Below, piece after piece: positions 1-12,113 of a stretch of DNA of 64,000 nucleotides. The position numbers and the translations under genes are program-made. Origin of the DNA: Hirudinaria manillensis. Lineage: Eukaryota > Annelida > Clitellata > Hirudinida > Hirudinidae. Below the pieces are notes generated by a model, which ran no database searches, had not been told where the DNA came from, and saw only the letters and a list, made by a program, of their open reading frames with translations. Location: positions 1 to 64,000 of the forward strand of contig CM067537.1 in assembly GCA_034509925.1 (NCBI GenBank), read 5' to 3'. The stretch's first letter is position 1. Every line of letters begins with the position of its first letter.

Positions 1-605
1 TCGCTAGAGGTCACTGAAATTAAACTTTCGATAACCAAATCTGTCGAATTTTTAATTTCATATTATTGTAAACTTCTACGCCACTTTGCGACTAATCTTT
101 GAATTAATTTTAATCGTAGAATACAACTTAAATTAAGCTCTTCCTACGATTAACATTCACTTCTACTCTTTGAACTTTATCCTTTGATCTTCTCAAATAG
201 AATTTTGGCTAAACTGTCACAGAAATTGACCGATCCTCGTAAATCTGAGTTATCACTTACAAAATTTCGTATAATGTGACTACCCCTCCGGATTTACATT
301 ACATTATTATTCTTTTCTCTACCACTTCTTAATATCTTAACAAGTCCTACTAAATTATAAATTAATTTAAACTTGTTTAAAATAAATTGTTTATTACTCA
401 TTAACGGGTCACTTATTCTGTACAATCTCGTACAAATCCACCCAACTTGTACGGCCTTAGTCGTAAATATCGACTAATTATTACCAACCCATTAATCAAA
501 TTTTCTGGGTACTTGCTCCAACGAGCAGAGTTCATTAGGTTTGCTTCCTGCCTCAAATGAATTGTTTTATGACGAAAGCGGAACGACAATCTTTATTTTT
601 TTCTC
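1..605 (+). repeat. Subtelomeric block, copy 1, ending at a CCCTAA array
   Basis: Non-coding AT-rich block starting with a GCTAGAGGTCACTGAAATT-type satellite motif and ending in the box GAAAGCGGAACGACA at 574-588, which abuts the CCCTAA array. The whole block, box and array start recur nearly unchanged at 8595-9198, so the two are recent duplicates about 8.6 kb apart. No coding potential seen. Confidence 0.85.
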
Positions 606-775
606 TAACCCTAACCCTAACCCTAACCCTAACCCTAACCCTAACCCTAACCCTAACCCTAACCCTAACCCTAACCCTAACCCTAACCCTAACCCTAACC
701 CTAACCCTAACCCTAACCCTAACCCTAACCCTAACCCTAACCCTAACCCTAACCCTAACCCTAACCCTAACCCTA
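606..775 (+). repeat. Interstitial telomere repeat array (CCCTAA)n, about 28 units
   Basis: Perfect CCCTAA hexamers. The C-rich strand on + means the chromosome end lies to the left. The left edge is the GAAAGCGGAACGACA box plus a T-rich spacer; the right edge runs straight into an AT-rich satellite. Confidence 0.97.
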
Positions 776-2100
776 AAATAGAAAGCGCTTATTTTAATTG
801 CATTCTGGTTTTAATTTTATTTGGGTTTCCAATAATTTTATTACCAGAAATCGTCAACGTTTAATACGTTTTGATATATTTTTTTAAAATAAAAAGCGCT
901 TATTTTTATTTTTATTTATTTCATTGCATTCTGTTTTTAATTTTATTTGGGTTTCCAATAATTTTATTACCAGAAATCGTCAATGTTTAATACGTTTTGA
1001 TAGATTTTTAAAAAATAAAAAGCGCTTATTTTAATTGCATTCTGGTTGTAATTCACAACTTTGTCATTGCATTCTGGTTTTAATTTTATTTGGGTTTCCA
1101 ATAATTTTATTACAAGAAATCGTCAACGTTTAATACGTTCTGATAGATTTTTTAAAAATAAAAAGCGCTTATTTTAATTGCATTCTGGTTTTAATTTTAT
1201 TTGGGTTTCCAATAATTTTATTACCAATTTTGCAACTAAAAATCGTCAACGTTTAATACGTTTTGATATAATATATAAAAACAAAAAACGCTTATTTTAA
1301 TTTATTTTATTGCACTCTGGTTTTAATTTTATTTGGGTTTCCAATAATTTTATTACCAGAAATCGTCAACGTTTTATACGTTTGATAGATTTTTTTAAAA
1401 ATAGAAAGCGCTTATTTTAATTGCATTCTGGTTTTAATTTTATTTGGGTTTCCAATAATTTTATTACCAGAAATCGTCAACGTTTAATACGTTTTGATAT
1501 ATTTTTTTAAAATAAAAAGCGCTTATTTTTATTTTTATTTATTTCATTGCATTCTGTTTTTAATTTTATTTGGGTTTCCAATAATTTTATTACCAGAAAT
1601 CGTCAATGTTTAATACGTTTTGATAGATTTTTTAAAAAATAAAAAGCGCTTATTTTAATTGCATTCTGGTTGTAATTCACAACTTTGTCATTGCATTCTG
1701 GTTTTAATTTTATTTGGGTTTCCAATAATTTTATTACTAGAAATCGTCAACGTTTAATACGTTCTGATAGATTTTTTAAAAATAAAAAGCGCTTATTTTA
1801 ATTGCATTCTGGTTTTAATTTTATTTGGGTTTCCAATAATTTTATTACCAATTTTGCAACTAAAAATCGTCAACGTTTAATACGTTGTGATATATTTTTT
1901 AAAAACAAAAAACGCTTATTTTAATTTATTGCACTCTGGTTTTAATTTTATTTGGGTTTCCAATAATTTTATTACCAGAAATCGTCAACGTTTTATACGT
2001 TTGATAGATTTTTTTAAAAATAAAAAGCGCTTATTTTAATTGCATTCTGGTTGTAATTTTATTTGGGTTTCCAATAATTTTATTACCAATTATACAACTA
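776..2100 (+). repeat. Satellite of 111-143 bp monomers in a 5-monomer higher-order repeat
   Basis: Monomers carry AGCGCTTATTTTAATTGC, then TTGGGTTTCCAATAATTT, then ATCGTCAACGTTTAATACG. The AGCGCTT (or AACGCTT) box falls at about 784, 895, 1021, 1164, 1288, 1407, 1518, 1645, 1788, 1911 and 2025. The spacings 111, 126, 143, 124, 119 then 111, 127, 143, 123, 114 repeat as a set, so a five-monomer unit of about 620 bp is present twice. No open reading frame of interest. Confidence 0.9.
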
Positions 2101-2642
2101 AATTCTTTGGTTTCTTTAAGAGCTGAGTTTTCATCTCTTGTTTTAACACTGATTTATCGCTCCTTGACAAATTTGTGGTAAAACTACTAGGGTAATTTGT
2201 TAGTTGTATAGCTTTAATTTATAAGTGATGATTTATCATCTCTTGCTGTCTTAATGTGCTTTGACGAGTTTTTAATAAGTGAATATGCAATCTATGTGTC
2301 ATTTTTTCCAAAATTTCTTTTCACGATAAATACGTCTGAAGAATTTTTTTGGAACATACGACTCTCTGTTACTGCATTATTTCAATTCTTGCGTTGCAAT
2401 TCTTGGTAGTGCAGTTAACATTTTTTGTCCTAATCTGCTTTAACTTTAATGGGTTCCCAATATCTTTAATGCCAGATATCTAACTAGTCTTATTACATTC
2501 ATCAATTGCCGACTCATGGTCTCTTGATGCATTGTGAATTTAGTTATGTTTATATTGTGTTTTTGACGAATACGGTACATAATTTGCTTGATAATCTATT
2601 GACAAGGAAAGTGGAAGTGCAGTTTTATTAATTCTCGTCTTT
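2101..2642 (+). repeat. Subtelomeric block with the second class of telomere-array flank
   Basis: AT-rich non-coding DNA. The part from about 2430 to 2642 recurs at about 15773-15988, and its last 110 bp again at 15027-15131. Each copy ends with AAAGTGGAAGTGCAG followed by a T-rich spacer and a CCCTAA array. Confidence 0.85.
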
Positions 2643-2882
2643 AACCCTAACCCTAACCCTAACCCTAACCCTAACCCTAACCCTAACCCTAACCCTAACC
2701 CTAACCCTAACCCTAACCCTAACCCTAACCCTAACCCTAACCCTAACCCTAACCCTAACCCTAACCCTAACCCTAACCCTAACCCTAACCCTAACCCTAA
2801 CCCTAACCCTAACCCTAACCCTAACCCTAACCCTAACCCTAACCCTAACCCTAACCCTAACCCTAACCCTAACCCTAACCCT
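2643..2882 (+). repeat. Interstitial telomere repeat array (CCCTAA)n, about 40 units
   Basis: The longest telomeric array in the window, uninterrupted. The left flank is the AAAGTGGAAGTGCAG class. The right flank switches to the TAA-rich cassette. Confidence 0.97.
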
Positions 2883-2928
2883 GTCGCTCAAAGGATTGCA
2901 AGACTTAAGAATAATAATAATAATAATG

Positions 2929-2984
<56 letters not shown>

Positions 2985-3021
2985 GTTAATAAACCCTAAC
3001 CCGAACCCCTAACCCTAACCC

Positions 3022-3058
<37 letters not shown>

Positions 3059-3145
3059 TGTAATAATAATAATAATAATAATAATAATAGTAACAATAAT
3101 AACAATAATAATAGTAATGATGATAATAATAACAATAATAATAGC

Positions 3146-3182
<37 letters not shown>

Positions 3183-3530
3183 TTAATAACGCTAATAATA
3201 ATTATAATAATAACAATAACGATAATAATAATAATAATAACAATAATAATAATAAGAATAAGAATAAGAAGAAGAAGAAGAAGCCACCAAATAAGGACAC
3301 TCGTTAGATGTCGCTAAAATATATCGATTCTCGTGATAACGACTAATCAACTATTTGCGACAAATTATATAGCACTCACTCCTTGGTCACCTTCCTCGAA
3401 CAATATTAGCCGTAAAATTCGACTAATTACGGATCCGCTCTAAGGAGCGTAGGTCGTAAAAAGCGGTCTCACGATTAAAGCAAATGTTTTCTTCTGCGAA
3501 AGCGGAACGACATTTTTTTCTCCTATCTTA
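2883..3530 (+). repeat. TAA-microsatellite cassette plus array flank, copy 1
   Basis: Begins TGTCGCTCAAAGGATTGCAAGACTTA, continues as degenerate TAA/AAT repeats with a 30-bp CCCTAA island at 2995-3023, passes through AAGAATAAGAAG to GCCACCAAATAAGGACACTCG at about 3281. Then follows a conserved flank of about 240 bp ending GAAAGCGGAACGACA at 3498-3512. Other copies lie at 11885-14976 (LINE-interrupted), 15163-15716 and 16026-16879. Low-complexity reading frames here are artefacts. Confidence 0.88.
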
Positions 3531-3753
3531 ACCCTAACCCTAACCCTAACCCTAACCCTAACCCTAACCCTAACCCTAACCCTAACCCTAACCCTAACCC
3601 TAACCCTAACCCTAACCCTAACCCTAACCCTAACCCTAACCCTAACCCTAACCTAACCCTAACCCTAACCCTAACCCTAACCCTAACCCTAACCCTAACC
3701 TAACCCTAACCCTAACCCTAACCCTAACCCTAACCCTAACCCTAACCCTAACC
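3531..3753 (+). repeat. Interstitial telomere repeat array (CCCTAA)n with two CCTAA variants
   Basis: About 37 hexamers, with 5-bp CCTAA variants near 3651 and 3700. Preceded by the GAAAGCGGAACGACA box at 3498. Confidence 0.96.
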
Positions 3754-4200
3754 CATGCTTTTTTCACCGTCGAGGGTTGCAATAACAACCGAGAGCTTAG
3801 TGAATATTTATTAAAACGGATATCTGAATTCGTCGTGTCGTTTTTTCTGATACAAGGTTAGCATTTGAGTTACTGTAAGTCGTGATTAACTTAATCCGGC
3901 ATAGCACATGGCTCTCTGCAAACGTTTAATTTAGCGCTCTAGCAACTTTCTTATTACTGGAACGGCAATAGCTTTCCCAATTGCATTTACACTTGAATGC
4001 AAAAGTAGCTCGGCTTAGAAACCTTTCTGCTACGCTAAGAACACTCGCTAGATGTCGCAGATATTTATCGATAGCAAGTTTAGCACCTGAGCCGTTGTAA
4101 TCCTATGTTATCGGCTCTTTGCAAAAACACTAAATCTTGCCTCCTAGCTTATATTCTTACTATGGAATTGCAAAAGTTTTTTCCACTGTCTAAGAATAAA
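3754..4200 (+). repeat. Degenerate about 170-bp subtelomeric monomers
   Basis: Starts with a CGTCGAGGGTTGCAATAACA motif that also occurs in related form at about 11205. It holds a GCTAGATGTCGCAGA box at about 4048. It matches the 11160-11880 block in order and content but is diverged. No gene seen. Confidence 0.65.
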
Positions 4201-7200
4201 ATAACCGCTAGAGATCACAAAAATTGAGTGATTATGGTCTCTACGACTAATCGATTTTAAATTTCATAACGATGTTAATATATCTCCGGAATTAATATTA
4301 GCCTAAATTCTATTCCAAATGATTTATATAAACTCCGCTTGAATTGCATAATATTTCAAGCTTATATAAACTATATTTACACACGCTAGAGGTCAATGAA
4401 ATTAATCGATTCTCGTGAACGCGACTTATTGATTTTTAAAATTTCATACATTGCGACTAAAAAACTATAAATTTATAAATGTATAAATTTATCCTACGCG
4501 TGTCTCTTTATCCTTTGATACTTTCAACAAGAACTTCCGCTAGAGGTCGCTGAAATTAAATTTTTCGATAATCCAATTTTTCGAATTTTTAATTTCATAT
4601 ATTGTAAACTTCTACGCCGGTTCTTACAAATTCACTCATTTTTCTTTTCTTTTCTTTCTCCTTAACCCACCAGAGATCGCTGAAATCTATCGATTCTCGT
4701 TAAACTCGACCTATCGATACTAATTTCATACCGAGCGCCTAATTTATAAATTTATATTTAAAATAATATAAATTTATTTATTTATTCATTAATCCGTAGG
4801 ATTTGATTTATCCTACACTCTGGTAATTCCTTTGTTCCCAAATAAGAATGCCCGCTAGATGTCTCTGAAATTAATCGATTCTCGATAATCCGATTTATCG
4901 ATTTTACAATTTCATAAATTAGGACATAATTTATAAACTTATATTAAATTAAGTTAAGCCCGCGTTCTTGACATCAAAACCTTTCGCTTAAGAACATCCA
5001 CCAGATGCCGCAGTAATTAATCTATTCTCGACAAATAGATTTATAGATTCTTTAATCCTGCGTCTTGGTTATAATTTATAAATGTATAAATTAATATGTA
5101 GGAAGACCTCTAAATTGGTAAATAATTTAAGTCCATCCTACATTAACCATTGTTCTTAGACTTCTTCTTAATACCTTCTACAAGAACTTTCGCTAGAGGT
5201 CGCTGAAATTATACTTTCGATAATCCAATTTTTCGAATTTTTAATTTCAAATAACATAAACTTCTACGCTAGTTCTTACAAATTCATTTTCTTTTCTTCT
5301 TTCTTCTTTCTTCTTTCTTCTTAACCCACCAGAAACCGCTGAAATTTATCGATTCTCGTTAAACTCGACCTATCGATACTAATTTCATACCGAGCGCCTA
5401 ATTTATAAATTTATATTTAAAATAATATAAATTTATTTATTTATTAATCCGTAGGATTGGAATTAAATTAACAAATAATTTAAATTTATCCTACATTCTG
5501 GTAATTCCTTTGTTCCCAAATAAGAATGCCCGCTAGATGTCTCTGAAATTAATCGATTCTCGATAATCCGATTTATCGATTTTACAATTTCATAAATTAG
5601 GACATAATTTATAAACTTATATTAAATTAAGTTAAGCCCGCGTTCTTGACATCAGAACCTTTCGCTTAAGAACATCCACCAGATGCCGCAATAATTAATC
5701 GATTCTCGACAAATAGATTTATCGATTTTTTAATCCTGCGTCTTGGTTATAATTTATAAATGTATAAATTAATATGTAGGAGGACCCCTAAATTGAAAAA
5801 TAATTTAAGTCCATCCTGCGTTAACCATTGTTCTTAGACTTCTTCTTAATACTTTCTACAAGAACTTTCGCTAGAGGTCGCTGAAATTAAACTTTCGATA
5901 ATCCAATTTTTCGAATTTTTAATTTCAAATAACATAAACTTCTACGCTAGTTCTTACAAATTCATTTTCTTTTCTTTTCTTCTTTCTTCTTTCTTCTTTC
6001 TTCTTCTTTCTTCTTAACCCACCAGAAATCGCTGAAATTTTTCGATTCTCGTTCAACTCGACCTATCGATACTAATTTCATACCGAGCGCCTAATTTATA
6101 AATTTATATTTAAAATAATATAAATTTATTTATTTATTAATCCGTAGGATTGGAATTAAATTAACAAATAATTTAAATTTATCCTACATTCTGGTAATTC
6201 CTTTGTTCCCAAATAAGAATGCCCGCTAGATGTCTCTGAAATTAATCGATTCTCGATAATCCGATTTATCGATTTTACAATTTCATAAATTAGGACATAA
6301 TTTATAAACTTATATTAAATTAAGTTAAGCCCGCGTTCTTGACATCAGAACCTTTCGCTTAAGAACATCCACCAGATGCCGCAATAATTAATCGATTCTC
6401 GACAAATAGATTTATCGATTTTTTAATCCTGCGTCTTGGTTATAATTTATAAATGTATAAATTAATATGTAGGAGGACCCCTAAATTGAAAAATAATTTA
6501 AGTCCATCCTGCGTTAACCATTGTTCTTAGACTTCTTCTTAATACTTTCTACAAGAACTTTCGCTAGAGGTCGCTGAAATTAAACTTTCGATAATCCAAT
6601 TTTTCGAATTTTTAATTTCAAATAACATAAACTTCTACGCTAGTTCTTACAAATTCATTTTCTTTTCTTCTTTCTTCTTTCTTCTTCTTTCTTCTTAACC
6701 CACCAGAAATCGCTGAAATTTTTCGATTCTCGTTAAACTCGACCTATCGATACTAATTTCATACCGAGCGCCTAATTTATAAATTTATATTTAAAATAAT
6801 ATAAATTTATTTATTTATTAATCCGTAGGATTGGAATTAAATTAACAAATAATTTAAATTTATCCTACATTCTGGTAATTCCTTTGTTCCCAAATAAGAA
6901 TGCCCGCTAGATGTCTCTGAAATTAATCGATTCTCGATAATCCGATTTATCGATTTTACAATTTCATAAATTAGGACATAATTTATAAACTTATATTAAA
7001 TTAAGTTAAGCCCGCGTTCTTGACATCAGAACCTTTCGCTTAAGAACATCCACCAGATGCCGCAATAATTAATCGATTCTCGACAAATAGATTTATCGAT
7101 TTTTTAATCCTGCGTCTTGGTTATAATTTATAAATGTATAAATTAATATGTAGGAGGACCCCTAAATTGAAAAATAATTTAAGTCCATCCTGCGTTAACC

Positions 7201-8594
7201 ACTGTTCTTAGACTTCTTCTTAATACTTTCTACAAGAACTTTCACTAGAGGTCGCTGAAATTAAACTTTCGATAATCCAATTTTTCGAATTTTTAATTTC
7301 AAATAACATAAACTTCTACGCTAGTTCTTACAAATTCATTTTCTTTTCTTCTTTCTTCTTTCTTCTTCTTTCTTCTTAACCCACCAGAAATCGCTGAAAT
7401 TTTTCGATTCTCGTTAAACCCGACCTATCGATACTAATTTCATACCGAGCGCCTAATTTATAAATTTATATTTAAAATAATATAAATTTATTTATTTATT
7501 AATCCGTAGGATTGGAATTAAATTAACAAATAATTTAAATTTATCCTACATTCTGGTAATTCCTTTGTTCCCAAATAAGAATGCCCGCTAGATGTCTCTG
7601 AAATTAATCGATTCTCGATAATCCGATTTATCGATTTTACAATTTCATAAATTAGGACATAATTTATAAACTTATATTAAATTAAGTTAAGCCCGCGTTC
7701 TTGACATCAGAACCTTTCGCTTAAGAACATCCACCAGATGCCGCAATAATTAATCGATTCTCGACAAATAGATTTATCGATTTTTTAATCCTGCGTCTTG
7801 GTTATAATTTATAAATGTATAAATTAATATGTAGGAGGACCCCTAAATTGAAAAATAATTTAAGTCCATCCTGCGATAACCATTGTTCTTAGACTTCCTC
7901 TTAATACTTTCTACAAGAACTTTCGCTAGAGGTCGCTGAAATTAAACTTTCGATAATCCAATTTTTCGAATTTTTAATTTCAAATAATATAAACTTCTAC
8001 ACTAGTTCTTACAAATTCATTTTCTTTTCTTCTTTCTTCTTTCTTTCTTCGTAACCCACCAGAAATCGCTGAAATTTATCGATTCTCGTTAAACTCGACC
8101 TATCGATACGAATTTCATACCGAGCGCCTAATTTATAAATTTATATTTAAAATAATATAAATTTATTTATTTATTTATTTATTAATCCGTAGGATTTGAA
8201 TTAAATTAACAAATAATTTAAATTTATCCTACATTCTGGTAATTCCTTTGTTCCCAAATAAGAACGCCCGCTAGATGTCTCTGAAATTAATCGATTCTCG
8301 ATAATCCGATTTATCGATTTTACAATTTCGTAAATTAGGACATAATTTATAAACTTATATTAAATTAAGTTAAGCTCGCGTTCTTGACATCAGAACCTTT
8401 CGCTTAAGAACATCCACCAGATGCCGCAGTAATTAATCGATTCTCGACAAATAGATTTATCGATTTTTTAGTCCTGCGTCTTGGTTATAATTTATAAATG
8501 TATAAATTAATATGTAGGAGGACCCCTAAATTGAAAAATAATTTAAGTCCATCCTGCGTTAACCATTGTTCTTAGACTTCTTCTTAATGAACTT
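4200..8594 (+). repeat. Subtelomeric satellite, 4-monomer higher-order repeat of about 680 bp
   Basis: Tandem units begin CGCTAGAGGTCGCTGAAATT at 4538, 5191, 5869, 6562, 7243 (CACTAG) and 7924. Periods are 653, 678, 693, 681, 681 and 672 bp. Each unit holds four diverged monomers of about 146-204 bp that share the core RGATGTCGCTGAAATTAATCG. In the 5869 unit the core recurs at about 5880, 6031, 6235, 6381 and 6573. Each unit also has a TTTCTTC-rich tract of variable length. No genes. Confidence 0.93.
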
Positions 8595-9198
8595 TCGCTA
8601 GAGGTCACTGAAATTAAACTTTCGATAACCCAATCTGTCGAATTTTTAATTTCATATTATTGTAAACTTCTACGCCACTTTGCGACTAATCTTTGAATTA
8701 ATTTTAATCGTAGAATACAACTTAAATTAAGCTCTTCCTACGATTAACATTCACTTCTACTCTTTGAACTTTATCCTTTGATCTTCTCAAATAGAATTTT
8801 GGCTAAACTGTCACAGAAATTGACCGATCCTCGTAAATCTGAGTTATCACTTACAAAATTTCGTATAATGTGACTACCCCTCCGGATTTACATTACATTA
8901 TTATTCTTTTCTCTACCACTTCTTAATATCTTAACAAGTCCTACTAAATTATAAATTAATTTAAACTTGTTTAAAATAAATTGTTTATTACTCATTAACG
9001 GGTCACTTATTCTGTACAATCTCGTACAAATCCACCCAACTTGTACGGCCTTAGTCGTAAATATCGACTAATTATTACCAACCCATTAATCAAATTTTCT
9101 GGGTACTTGCTCCAACGAGCAGAGTTCATTAGGTTTGCTTCCTGCCTCAAATGAATTGTTTTATGACGAAAGCGGAACGACAAACTTTATTTTTTTCT
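8595..9198 (+). repeat. Subtelomeric block, copy 2
   Basis: Near-identical to 1-605, including the GAAAGCGGAACGACA box (9168-9182) and the switch to CCCTAA. The offset is about 8594 bp. Confidence 0.92.
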
Positions 9199-9417
9199 CT
9201 AACCCTAACCCTAACCCTAACCCTAACCCTAACCCTAACCCTAACCCTAACCCTAACCCTAACCCTAACCCTAACCCTAACCCTAACCCTAACCCTAACC
9301 CTAACCCTAACCCTAACCTAACCCTAACCCTAACCCTAACCCTAACCCTAACCCTAACCCTAACCCTAACCCTAACCCTAACCCTAACCCTAACCCTAAC
9401 CCTAACCCTAACCCTAA
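9199..9417 (+). repeat. Interstitial telomere repeat array (CCCTAA)n, about 36 units
   Basis: CCCTAA hexamers with one CCTAA slip near 9316. The right flank is ordinary satellite. Confidence 0.96.
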
Positions 9418-10268
9418 TCTCACATTATAAACCTCTACGCTAGTTCTTACAAGTCATTCTTCTCTTCTTTTCTTTCTACTTAACCCACCAGAGATCGCTG
9501 AAATTTATCGATTCTCGGCAATGCGATCTATCGATACTAGTTTCGTACCGAGCGCCTATTTTATGAATTTATATTATATAAATTTATATAAATTAAGGCA
9601 TTTATCCGTAGGACTCATTTTAAATTAAAGAATAATTTAAATTTATCCTACACTCTGGAAATTCCTTTGATCCCAAATAAGAACGCCCGCTAGATGTCGC
9701 GGGAACTAATCGATTATCAGCAAACTGACTTATCGATTTTTTGATCCTGCGTCTAGACTATAATTTATAAATGTATAAATTAAAATGTAGGAGGACCCTT
9801 AAATTGAAAAATAATTTAAGTCCATCCAACGTTAACCATTGTTCTTAGACTTCTTAATACCTTCTTCTTAATACTTTCAACAAGAACTTTCGCTAGATGT
9901 CGCAGAAATTAATCGATTCTCAGCAAATAGACTTATCGATTTTTTTGATCCTGCGTCTAGGTTATAATTTATAAATGTATAAATTAAATTGTAGGAGGAC
10001 CCTTAAATTGAAAAATAATTTAAGTCTATCCAACGTTAACCATTGTTCTTAGACTCCTTCTTAATACTTTCGACAAGAACTTTCACTAGAGGTCGCTGAA
10101 ATTATACTTTCGATAATCCAATTTGTCGAATTTTTAATCTCACATATTATAAACTTCTACGCTAGTTCTTAAAATTCATTCATTTTCTTTTCTTTCTTCT
10201 TAACCCACCAGAGATCACTGAAACTTATCGATTCTCGTCAACTCGATCTATCGATTCTAATTTCGTAA
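9418..10268 (+). repeat. Divergent copies of the 146-204 bp satellite monomer
   Basis: Monomers with GCTAGATGTCGC-type cores at about 9688, 9892 and 10085, and an ACCAGAGATC core at about 9488 and 10208. They are more diverged from each other than in the 4.2-8.6 kb array. No gene seen. Confidence 0.8.
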
Positions 10269-10269
10269 T

Positions 10270-10950
10270 GAGCGCCTCCCGCAAGGAAACGTTCCAATTT
10301 GACGAGATTCATGGCGAGTTTTTACCGTCAAACGGCTATTTCTCAATGCATAATCTCTTATTTACAATAAATCCGAATGGATTTAAATCGACTTGATTTG
10401 CAGTCTCCAGAGCTTTTTGAAAAGCCCCCGATTAAGATGAAAACTTCATCGAAAACCGGACGAGAACCTGCCACCTGTCGACGGATATTAAACATTTCAG
10501 TTAGCTGATTCCCGGAAATGAAAATTCATCAAATACGGGTCGGGAACCTGTTATCTGTCATTGTTTAATGGATTTCAAGGCTCAGTTCACTGGACCAAAG
10601 CTTCATGGAATACGGTGAAAAATTCACCGAAAACCGGGCAGAAATCCGCCAAATATTAAAACCCGAACCCGCCATCTATCGACGGAAGTTTCATGGGCTC
10701 CAGGGCTCAGTCCAAAGGACCAAAACCCCCCGGAATACGATCGGAAATTCATCGGAAACCGAGAGTGAACCTACCATCTGTCGACGGAAACTAGAATTTA
10801 ATTGACTTCATGGTTATCCAGAAAACCGTGTTGCCTATAATTCTTCTGGCAATATCCCATTTGACATCAATGTGTTTGGCACTACTTTATGAGTCTAAAA
10901 ACTGACTCTCTTAATAATAAAAAATCTCTCTTGCGATCAACTCGAATAAA
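10270..10950 (+). repeat. Short degenerate tandem repeat of about 80-120 bp, GC-richer
   Basis: The phrase (A)TCGAAAACCGG followed by GAACCTGCCACCTGTCGACGG recurs in altered form near 10448, 10527, 10625 and 10748. Base composition is less AT-rich than the surrounding satellites. Short open frames exist but look like by-products. Confidence 0.55.
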
Positions 10951-11159
10951 TATTTGCGAAGATCGTTTAAAAGGCAATTAATCTTCATCACGGACCCCCA
11001 ACGAGCCTACAAGCGACCTGACACGAACATTTCCAAGACGAGCAGCCGTGCTGACGAGACACCCCCCATGGTTGCCTGTCTACACCGCCAGTATCCAGTA
11101 GGAACTGCTCATCGTGACACGTCATTAGAACGACTGACTAATGACTATTTCGATGGTGG

Positions 11160-11884
11160 TTAAATAGCCACGTTTTTCCGTTTTGATCTACATTTTCCAC
11201 CTTCGAGGGTTGTACGACAACCGAGGGCCTAGTGGTATAAAAATGTTTTTAAATAAATGTTTTTTAAAAATGTATTAAACGGATTATCGTATCAATGTTC
11301 GTCTTGTTTCTGCCACAAGGTTAGCATCCGAGTTTTGGTGAGTTACGATTAATCTAATCCGACGCTGCACATAACTCTCTGCAAAAATTTATATCTTGCA
11401 TTCTAGCATTATTCTTTACAATGGAATTGCAATTGTTTTCCATTGTGTTTGCATTATAAGGCAAAGGTAGCTCGGTTTAAACAACATTCGCTACGATATG
11501 AATACACGCTAGATGGCGCAGAAACCTGTAATAATTGCAAGTTGTACATCAGGGTCGTTATAAATCAGGATTAATCTAATCCGACATTATACACGGCTAC
11601 ATACAAATGTTATATCTTGCATTCTAGCTCATATTCTTGCTACTGGAATTACAATAGCTTTTTTCCATCGCATAAGAATACCCGCTAGATGTCGCTTTAA
11701 TGATTGCAAGATTTGCATCAAGGTCGTTATAAATCGGGATTAAAATAATCCGATATTATACACGGCTACATACAAATGCCATATCTTGCATTCTGGCTCA
11801 TATTCTTGCTAATTGGAATTACAATAGCTTTTTCCATAGCATAAGAATACCCGCTAGATGTCGCTCAAAGGATTGCAAGACTTA
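11160..11884 (+). repeat. About 173-bp subtelomeric monomers with a GCTAGATGTCGC box
   Basis: Boxes at about 11508, 11683 and 11857 head monomers that contain TAATCTAATCCGAC-like and CTTGCTAATTGGAATTACAA-like motifs. This is the same family as 3754-4200. The last box leads into the TAA cassette. Confidence 0.75.
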
Positions 11885-11905
11885 ACAATAATAATAATAA
11901 TAATG

Positions 11906-11946
<41 letters not shown>

Positions 11947-11977
11947 GTTAATAAACCCTAACCCTAACCCCTAACCC

Positions 11978-12016
<39 letters not shown>

Positions 12017-12113
12017 TAATAACAATAATAATAGTAATGATGATAATAATAACAATAATAATAGCAATAATAATAATAATAATAATATTAATAACATTAA
12101 TAATGATTATAAT
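11885..12113 (+). repeat. TAA-microsatellite cassette, copy 2, part left of the LINE
   Basis: Degenerate TAA tract with a short CCCTAA island at 11954-11979. It is the left half of the cassette whose right half resumes at 14621 after the LINE insertion. Confidence 0.88.
12083..12113 (+). repeat. Left target-site duplication of the LINE (31 bp)
   Basis: The 31 bp starting TAATATTAATAACATTAATA recur exactly at 14621-14651, directly after the poly(A) tail. Two further A residues on the left cannot be told apart from the tail. An empty equivalent of the site is at about 15347-15378. Confidence 0.95.

Noticed and set aside
557-781. Reading frames of Leu-Thr or Asn-Pro repeats over CCCTAA arrays, including those near 2628-2891 and 9135-9443
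   Set aside because: Direct translation of telomeric hexamers, open in several frames by composition; not genes.
4200-8594. CRISPR-like regular array
   Set aside because: Repeats are long, diverged satellite monomers in eukaryotic subtelomeric DNA; no short identical repeats with unique spacers.
10605-11163. Two + strand frames of 66 and 69 codons in the GC-richer repeat region
   Set aside because: They follow the degenerate tandem repeat, without splice context or recognisable domain.
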